Origin: Cepaea nemoralis
Taxonomy: Eukaryota; Mollusca; Gastropoda; Stylommatophora; Helicidae
Direction of reading: 5' to 3'
Length of the DNA: 64,000 bases
NCBI GenBank assembly: GCA_014155875.1
Contig: JACEFZ010002052.1
Coordinates: forward strand, 1-64,000
The translations under genes were made by a program, and so were the position numbers. The notes under the pieces were generated by a model. It was not told the origin of the DNA and searched no databases. It was given only the letters and a program-made list of their open reading frames with translations. Below, piece by piece: positions 27,201-36,200 of this stretch (its first letter is position 1; each line of letters opens with the position of its first letter).

Positions 27201-30200
27201 TTCCTCCATGTCTTGAGGTCAAACTGTCTAGCATCTTCTTTCTTGGTCTTCCTCTCTTTCCCTCCAACTTTTCCACTGTCATGACATACTCCAGCTTTCT
27301 CCTTTTTATGATGTGCCCAAAGAATGTGGACTATCTTTATCTTGTTTCTGTCAATACACTGTAAATAACGGATTAGTCTTTTTTCTTCTTTTACCCTTTA
27401 TCCAACATTGGGGCATAAGACTTCAACCAAATCTTACCAAGCTGCCTTATCCTGCAGCTCCCTCCATGGCCCACACATATTGTTGTCTAGAATTCTCTTC
27501 TCATATGTTTTTAGGTCTCCCACTATTTCACTTGCCATGTGGATTCTAAAGAAGGAAGTGTCTATTTATACTCTCCTCAGGTTTTCTTAGTGTGAATCCT
27601 AACCAGCAGAGTTTCTCTTATTACACCCTTAACACTTCAGTAGAAGAAATACTGATGACGTCAGTGAAAGATATACTGGATGGTTCTTCCTGCAGCCTCC
27701 TATAACACTCAATTGTAGTAACTGACACGGGCAAATATCATGAAGGTAAATGTGTAAATGTGTGTGTCTTTCTTTTTTCCTTTTGTCTGCAAGGAAGCGC
27801 CACTAACCATCTTTGAAAAGGTAAGATGCACTGTATGCTGCAATATCTTTTCATCTCCTAATGGTACCTGTAAAGCAGTAGATGTCTTTATCCTCAATGA
27901 CTGTGTTGCCAGCTCTTTCTTACATTATTCTCCTGTCTTTGGACATGTGACATAATTCAAAAAGTGGTTGCTTCAGGACTTTTTATCCCACCATATCTTG
28001 CTAAGAAACGCAGTTCTGGTTAGTTCATGACTGCTTTTTCATCAACAAAGAAGCTGACAGATCTACTATTACATACTCTTGTTCTTTGTTTGTCCAATAT
28101 ATTTGTTTGTTTTGGATATAACTGAGACGAATGTTGTGAATTCCTTGGACTGCTGGAGTAACTAACAACCATTGCCTGAAATAGGCTAATGAAACTAGAA
28201 CATTTTATACAACAATAAGAAAGAGACAAACAGCTTTCTTTGGTCATGTGATGGATGAGAAGAGAGGCACTGGAAAATGAGATTACTGGAAAGATCAAGG
28301 GGAAGAGAGACAGAGACAGATCAAGAGAAATGATGCTGGATGTACTGACACAGTGGCATGGAAGAATATCATCAGTGCAGTTGATCCAGAACACTGAAGA
28401 CCGAGATCTGTGGAGAAACATGAACGCCTACACCAGCTGGCAGGGCACTTGATGATGATGATGGATATAACTGCATTGTATCTGTTTACAGCAGAGCTGC
28501 AATATTTGCACCTCATGGCACAGACTCATCTAACTTCTTTTCGGCATTTGTTAACTGGGTTAGCCTTCCCAGGTTAAAAATTATTGCTAAGTCCAGGTTT
28601 ACAATTAATGCCAAGTATGGACATCACAGAATCATGCAAAGCACCATGCATTCTTTGGTTACTCTATACATCAGAAACCAGGCAGTCTGTTTTGAAGCAG
28701 CCTGTTTCATGCTCCAAAGGTTTGGGTTCAATTCTGGACTCGGTTATTCGGTTCAGGAGTGCTATTTTCTTGGAGACTTCTGGGAGCCAAAACTGAAGCT
28801 ACAGAGTTCGAGCTTTGTGTGACTTTCTGCAAGCCGCCCTGCGGAAAGAGACAGCCATATGGGATAAAACCCGGTGTAATGAAGTTTACCAGGCTTGTCT
28901 CCCTGGTGAAGGTGTTCACCACTTTCTCCGTAATCCCGTGTATCTACATGAGGAACACAGCTGCGCAAGATGTGGCAGCGGATCATGCAGCGTTGATTAC
29001 TTACAGGGCATCATAGCCGGTTGCTCAGAAAGCAATAGCAAACTACTGAGCATAATCTTGCCAAGAACATCAACAACAGCTGAAAAATGCTGGTTTTGAC
29101 TGCAACATTCTGTAAGGGATATGCAACTTTCAAAAACAAAAAAATGAAGTTTATCCTCCTGCCCTGAAACCCCCTTGAAATATCACGATCTGAAACTGAT
29201 CATCCTGTGATGATTTACTTGGTACAGAATGAGTTACAGTTATGACATACCTTGCACTTGTAAACTTGGCTTGAGATATTATTCTGATCAGCAAGTTGAT
29301 AGTTTTAATGGCAATGTCACACGAACCTTTTGTAGAACTGTTAAAATAAGATACAAATTATGCCTTAAGATGGCAACTGAGATTTTCAATACATTATTGT
29401 TAATCCGACAGATTATAGGCCACAGCATAAAGAGATTGTGATGACTAGTTTTTATTTTTTTTAGTTTTGCGCTTGCTCACTTTGAACTCAAGCGTAGTCC
29501 ATACACACTATTTATAGTAGTGATGGACTGAATTTTGCGTGTAGGTTAGCTTTCCCTATTAACAAGTGTCCCTCGCCATCAGGCAAACCCACTACAACTT
29601 CAGAGGTACTTGTAATTTACATCCCCAAGTCAAGGACGACAGGTCAATATTTTAGTCCAGCTGTCCGGTATATGGGTTGAACCGCTTACCTCGGCATCAG
29701 CACACCAGATGTTTAAAAACACGTGTTCTTACTCATTCAGCCATGCAGACCTGTAATTAGTTCTCTTCTTCGTCGTCTTTCCTTCCCATACAATTCTCAG
29801 AATATTGTGACAATTATCCAGTACTCAAATTATGAGACTGGGTCTATCAAGACTGTCGGGAGCAGACTGAGACACAGTTCACAGATTTAAAGATAAAACT
29901 GAAGAAAATGATAAAATGGGCATGACTAATATAGTTCAATGTAAGTGATAAACCACCTGGAAACAAGATTGAAATTAAAATAAACAAATTCAAGGTATTT
30001 ATCAATAGTACAAGAAGACATGGCACCTGATGAGCTAGCCACACAAGTGAGAGATATTCTCATCAAGTCAGAAGAAACATGAATCCTAAAAAAGTACGAG
30101 TTACAGAGATATAAAACAGAAGAAACATTCAGGCTAATAGAAGAAAAGAAAAATTAAAGCAAACAGGGTTGGAAACAAACAGTCCCACCCACATACACAA

Positions 30201-33200
30201 CTACATGAGAAAAATCAAAATGCGATCAAAAAAGACAAACAGTTCAGAATGAGAACTTGTAATTGAATAGATCATCACCAGTTGCAAGGAACAGATAGAG
30301 ATTTGTTTAAGAAAATCAGAACATTAATAGGCCAAATCAGGCCAACATTACATGTAATAAATGAAAGAAATGGTGACACTTTAAAAGAAAGCTAAGATGT
30401 ACAAGAAAGATGGAAGGAGTGCTGTGGAGATATATACAAAGACACGACAAAGAGCTCAAATAATATATATGAAAGTAAAGTGGAAAAAAAAGAACCTTAA
30501 TCAGAGACGTATGATCAGAAATATGAAGACTGAAGAAATGTAAGTCACCGGGTGGTGACATCATTTCAGTAAAACTAATCAAGTAGGAAGAGAAGCCAAA
30601 GTCTGTATCTATCATGCTTTATATGTGAAGATCTAGAATAGGTTTGTGTGCCCAAAGCACAGAAGAGAACTATCTACATCTCCCTCCCAAAGAAAGAAAT
30701 TTTAAACACATCACCAATTATTGTGTTATCGCACTAATCGATAGTTTTTTGTTTTTTTTTCACTGATGTCGTCAATCCATTTTCTCATCACAGATGATCT
30801 TTGATGTAAGGCCAGTGATGGTAGTTGCTGATGTTGCATTCTAACGACATGGTCAAACCACTTGATCTTCTGTCTTTCAATAAATGTGTGACTGTGACGA
30901 GAAAATGGATTGACGACATCAGTGAAAAAAAAAAAAGAACTAATCGACATCAGAGACATTGTACAACCAGACGGAATGACACTATTGTGCCATACTATGT
31001 GACATACTATTGCTGGAACGCAAATTATTCCTCCCCACGATGCTTGAGGGGGATTAAGGTGGGATGGGGGGGGGGGGGGGGGGTTGTTGTTAAGATTATA
31101 TCAAAATCGCGTTAATACAACAACCGATTACTTGATATTATTTTTCCCCTTCATACTTTACAGTTCTGTACTTCTCACCCTTCTGAAATTTGTTTTATAA
31201 CGTAAGTAGACCCGCAAATCACGTTTTATGTAGACGTCTAGACTTGTTATTAAATTCAGCTTCCCCCTCTGCCGTGCGTCCACCTTGACGAGGTAGAGGG
31301 GCTTGCGCGTTCCAATGACCCCAAGAGCTATGCCGACGGTAGCACAGCTACTGGTAGGGTCACCCATATCGGACAGGTCAAGGGAGAGGGACCAGACGAA
31401 GTGACGCACAAACCTGCTGCCTTGTAGGTAGACTGGGGACAGTCAAAGGCTAGGGAAAGCATCCCGAGAAATGCTTGTCGAAATCGGATGTACTGAGCCA
31501 CAGGCTTGACAAAGAAGTGCAACGTAACTTTATCATTTCATGATGCCACAGATGAAAATAATCGTTATGGTGCTAATCCCGTGAAGTCCCATCAGGCGGT
31601 GATAGTGCCGGCCTTCTGCCTCGAGGGGGTCCACCCATGACTACTGGTGGTCACCTTCCCCTGTGCTGTGGAGTCAAGGCACAGAGGAGTAGGTTAAGAG
31701 CTATTGACCAAATACCAAGGACACTCAACATACTACAGTGGAATGCCGAAGGAGTTTATAACAAGAAAGAATCCCTGACACAGCGTCTTCATAAAGATAG
31801 AACACTAACAGACAAATATTGTGAAAACATAAATACACGATATGGCAACATGAAGCAAATGGTGGAAAGTCTAAACAGAGCAATAATACAGGCAGCCACT
31901 GATTCCATTCCAAGAGGAGCGAGGAAAAATTACAAACCATACTGGACTGAAGAACTACAAAGTTTGGAGGACAAAGTTGAAGATGCCAGGAAGACAGCAG
32001 AGAGAGAACAAACAATTGAAGCGAACATCTCTCTCAAAGCCATCTCAGCAAAATATAAAAGAACAGTAAATCAAACAACAAGAGACTGTTGGAGGGAAAA
32101 AACAGAAAACCTGAATTTTGACAGGGATGGAAACAAACTATGGAAACTAGTGAAAGCCATGAACAATGAAGGACCTAGAAACAAACAAATAACAATTAAA
32201 CAAGGAAATGCCTTGCTTACAGGAAAAAAGGCTGCAAATGCACTAATGGAACACTATGCCAGTGCAAACCACATTGATATTACAACCGAACAGAAGAGAG
32301 CAATCAAAGATAAACAGATACATCATAGTAATACAGAGACAGCAGCAGAATATATGATGGCAAATCTAACAATGGAAGAAATGGAACAGGCAATGAATAC
32401 CCTAAAAAAGAAGAAATCACCAGGAAAGGATGGAATCACAAATGAAATGCTAATAGGACTAGGGACAAAGGCAAAAAAGAAACTACTAGGAGTCCTAAAT
32501 TACAGCTGGAAGAGGGGAATAGTTCTACAGGCATGGAAGGAAGCTATACTAATACCAGTCCCAAAGAAAGGAAAAGACCTGGAAGAACCAAATGGCTATC
32601 GACCTATCAGTCTACTTAGCTGTGTAGGAAAATTAATGGAACGCATTATCAATGGCAGGCTAACATGGCATCTGGAAGAAAACAAACTCTTAACACCACA
32701 CCAAGCAGGATTCAGAAAGTACAGATCCACTGAAGATCAAATAACCTATACAGCTCAGGAAATAGAGGATGCCTTCCAAGAGAAAAAGCACAAACTAGCA
32801 GTCTGGATAGATTTAGAAAAAGCATTTGATAAAGTATGGAAGGAAGGACTAAAAGTAAAACTGCAAAACATGCATGTTTGTGGGAAAATGTACAAATGGA
32901 TCAGCCACTACCTTGAGAACAGAACTGCCAGGACAAAAGTACAAGGACAAACCAGCAAAATGATGCTGTTGGAGCAAGGTGTCCCCCAAGGAGGAGTTCT
33001 TTCACTAACATTATTCCTAGCATATATAAACGACATCACGGAAAATTTTCCAGCCAGAGTGCACACATCATCCTTTGCAGATGACCTAGCCATATGGACA
33101 TCTGAAGAATATATTGGTACAGCTAACAGCAGAATACAGCAAGCCCTATTAGCACTAGAGGACTGGTCAAAATCATGGCTAGTGAAGATAAGTGAGGAGA

Positions 33201-36200
33201 AAACAACATGCACAGTGTTCTCCCTCTCAAATAAAACTCAGCAACCTAAGCTGGTATTGAATGGAAAAATATTGCGCCATAAAGAAAATCCAAACTATCT
33301 AGGAGTCACCTTTGATCGTCGCCTGACATGGAAAACACAGGTTGAGAAAAATCGAACAAGAGCAAGGCAAAGAATGGCAATCATGAAAAAGCTTGCTGGT
33401 ACAACGTGGGGAGCAGATGAGAAAGTTCTCAAGAAGCTATATACTGGACGGGTGAGGCCAGTACTGGAATATGGCATTGCAGCTTGGGCAACAGCAGCTA
33501 AGTCAAACTTTAACAAAATAAGTAGAGTCCAAAACCAAGGAATGCGAATCATAACTGGAAGCCTGAAGACAACGCCTATTAATGAACTAGAAAAGATCAC
33601 TTGTTTACAACCAATGCAGGACAGAAGAGATAGCAGAGCCCAGCAACAAGCAGAAAAATTTAGAAGATTGACAGACCACCCTATGTATAACAGGTTTAAT
33701 GGTTTTGGAAAAGGAAGACTGAAGCGTAGCAACTTTGTAGAAACTGCAAAACGAAAGATTAGGGCAGATCCCATACTTAACATATCAACAGTCAAGCCCA
33801 TTTACTATGCACACAACTTCCCAGCTTGGAGACAGCAGCAACTGCCTGAGATGATAGAAAACATTCCTGGTATTGAGAAAAAGAACACTCAGCATGAAAC
33901 CGAAAGAAGAGAAATAACCCTAAACTACATAAAAGAACATTACCCAAGCAGCAATTGGACCCATGCATATACAGATGGATCAGCCAAAAATTCAATAGAG
34001 AATGGAGGAGGAGGAATTCTCCTAAATTTAAAAAATGGAGTGAAAAAAACACATTCAGTGGCAACTGGAAAGTTTTCAAGTAACTTCAAAGCAGAGGTAG
34101 AGGCTCTGAAAACTGCAGCAGAAATGCTCTTGATGGAGGAAAATAAAGAGAAGCAAATAGCTATCTTCACAGATGCAAAGTCAGCTGTCTCAATACTGAA
34201 GAGCAATAACAGCACAGAAATAGCTGACCTAAGAGCAGCACTCCATGGTCTAAGCCAGAAATCCAAAAAAGTTGTAATACAGTGGATCCCATCACATTGC
34301 AGTATACCTGGAAATGAAGAGGCTGACAGACTGGCAAAAGAGGGCGGACGACTACCACAGCCTGACATAGACATAACTTACAATGAGGCAAAGAGGTTGA
34401 TAAAAAGCACCTATAAAACCAAATGGGAATCAGAGCATCCAGGCCACCAGAAGGATGATGCATATTACAAACTCGACCGAAGAGAACAAGTAGCAATCTT
34501 CAGACTCCGCACAGGACATAACAGGCTGAAATACCACTTGTTCAATAAACTAAAAATAGGAGATACCGATGAATGTAATTGTCAAACTGGAAAAATGACA
34601 GCAAAACATTTGCTGCAGGATTGCCCAATATATGCAGAACAGAGAAAGATATTTTGGCCCACACCTGCTTCATTTGAGGACAAGCTCTATGGAGATATCA
34701 ACAAGCTCAAGTTGACCGCAGCTTACTTTAACTACATACAGGTTGACATTTAAAGGTGTATGAAGAAGTATTCAGACTGCCACACTTCATACCACAGGTA
34801 TGTCAGTTACAAAAGCCTCCCAGAGGCATGAAATGGAATATTGCTCGGATAGCAAATCCATTACGTGGAAAGTCCGAATCAAAAGCTCACTGTGTGAGCT
34901 TCATAAATGGTGGAAAAAGTGTCCTAGTGGCACGAAATGGAATATTGCTTGGATAGCAAATCCATTACGTGGAAAGTCCGAATCAAAAGCTCACTGTGTG
35001 GGCTTCAAATAAGGTGGAAAAAGTGTCCTAGTGGCACGAAATGGAATATTGCTCGGATAGCAAATCCATTGCGCGGAAAGTCCGAGTCGAAAGCTCACTG
35101 TGTGGATGTCATCTGCACACTGCATTCTTCTGGTTTCCGGAAGAACAGCCTATGATGAACGGAAGGCCCAATATACGGAAGTGAGGCTAAGCAGCCATGT
35201 GCAGGACGTGACGATTCCTTGGGTGAGCCCAGTACCAGAGCGCTGTGTGTTGGCTCTGCAATTATGGAAGCCTCCTTGGATGGCGGGGAATGCCCATGGT
35301 CTGCCCCTGCCTTCCCTTGAGGGCTGACCAGGATGTCTTTGGCTGTTCTATATGGGCCAGCTAGGATGGGAGATAACACCACACCAGTGAGAGTCAAACG
35401 TCCTAAGAAACCCCCGGGAAGGTTAACCCGGTCAACAAATGCCCGCAGAAGTCGGATGTGTCGGCCTAACGGCGCAAGAACGCAGCTCTGCTGTAAACAG
35501 GCACAACGCAATCACATATGCGTGCGTGCGTGTGCGCGCGACATTTTTTTAAGGAGGTAAATACGAAAAGGGGAGGGGGGAGGTGACATTCTGAACATAT
35601 GGTGAATGGGTGCATCGGCCAAAAAAGGTTGAGAACCACTGATGTAGAGAATGGACAGCGAACAATCTTATTTCAGAACATAAACTGCCTCTTAAGCAAT
35701 ACTCCAAGTAGGGGTCATCAGGATCGAGCAGTATGAGCATACAGTGAAAGAATGAGGTGCTGCTCGTACTTTTTTAGTTCAAAGGGTGTAAAACCTTTTG
35801 AAATCTACAGAAGAATGATGGTTCAGTATGGAGACAGTTGAGTCGGGGGAGAGTGTATGAAATGGTAGAAAAGTTTTAAAATGGAAGACACAGGAATCTA
35901 CTGAGAAAATCATAATGACTATCTTCTAGGATATCAAGGGCCCCATATTCTGTATTAGTACATTTCCAGGAAAGGGGTGAAACTGTGATTAGTGCTTGGT
36001 ACAGTGACATGCAATGAACAAACTGAAGCCCAGGATATGATCAAAACGCCAAGGTCTTCTCTGGAAAGCATTACTGTTGCTCCATGACAACGGCTACACA
36101 TAGGGTGGATACACCAGGTGCTCTGAAATTCGAGGTTTTGAAACATCCTGCATACAGTCCAGACTAGGCACCATCAAACTTTAGATCTTTGAAAGAACAT

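Larger units (their letters stand above)
31262..35518 (+). mobile_element. Nearly full-length RNase H-bearing LINE, endonuclease deleted
   Basis: Layout: GC-richer 5' UTR 31262-31636 that resembles the RTE 5' end at 50719; one ORF 31637-34753; 3' UTR 34754-35518 with three 104-bp repeats and the SINE B-like end. The 3' end stops at gcaatcacat and is followed by a (TGCG)n stretch instead of the usual hairpin and (AAG)n tail. No target-site duplication was recognised. It probably belongs to the I/Nimb/Ingi group, which carries RNase H after the reverse transcriptase. Confidence 0.88.

Noticed and set aside
26719..27216. 165-codon hydrophobic plus-strand ORF
   Set aside because: Its second half is antisense to a LINE tail and the first half is AT-rich intron. 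No signal or family resemblance.
33295..34496. Minus-strand ORFs of 95-168 codons opposite the LINE ORF
   Set aside because: Antisense shadows of the 1038-codon ORF without motifs.
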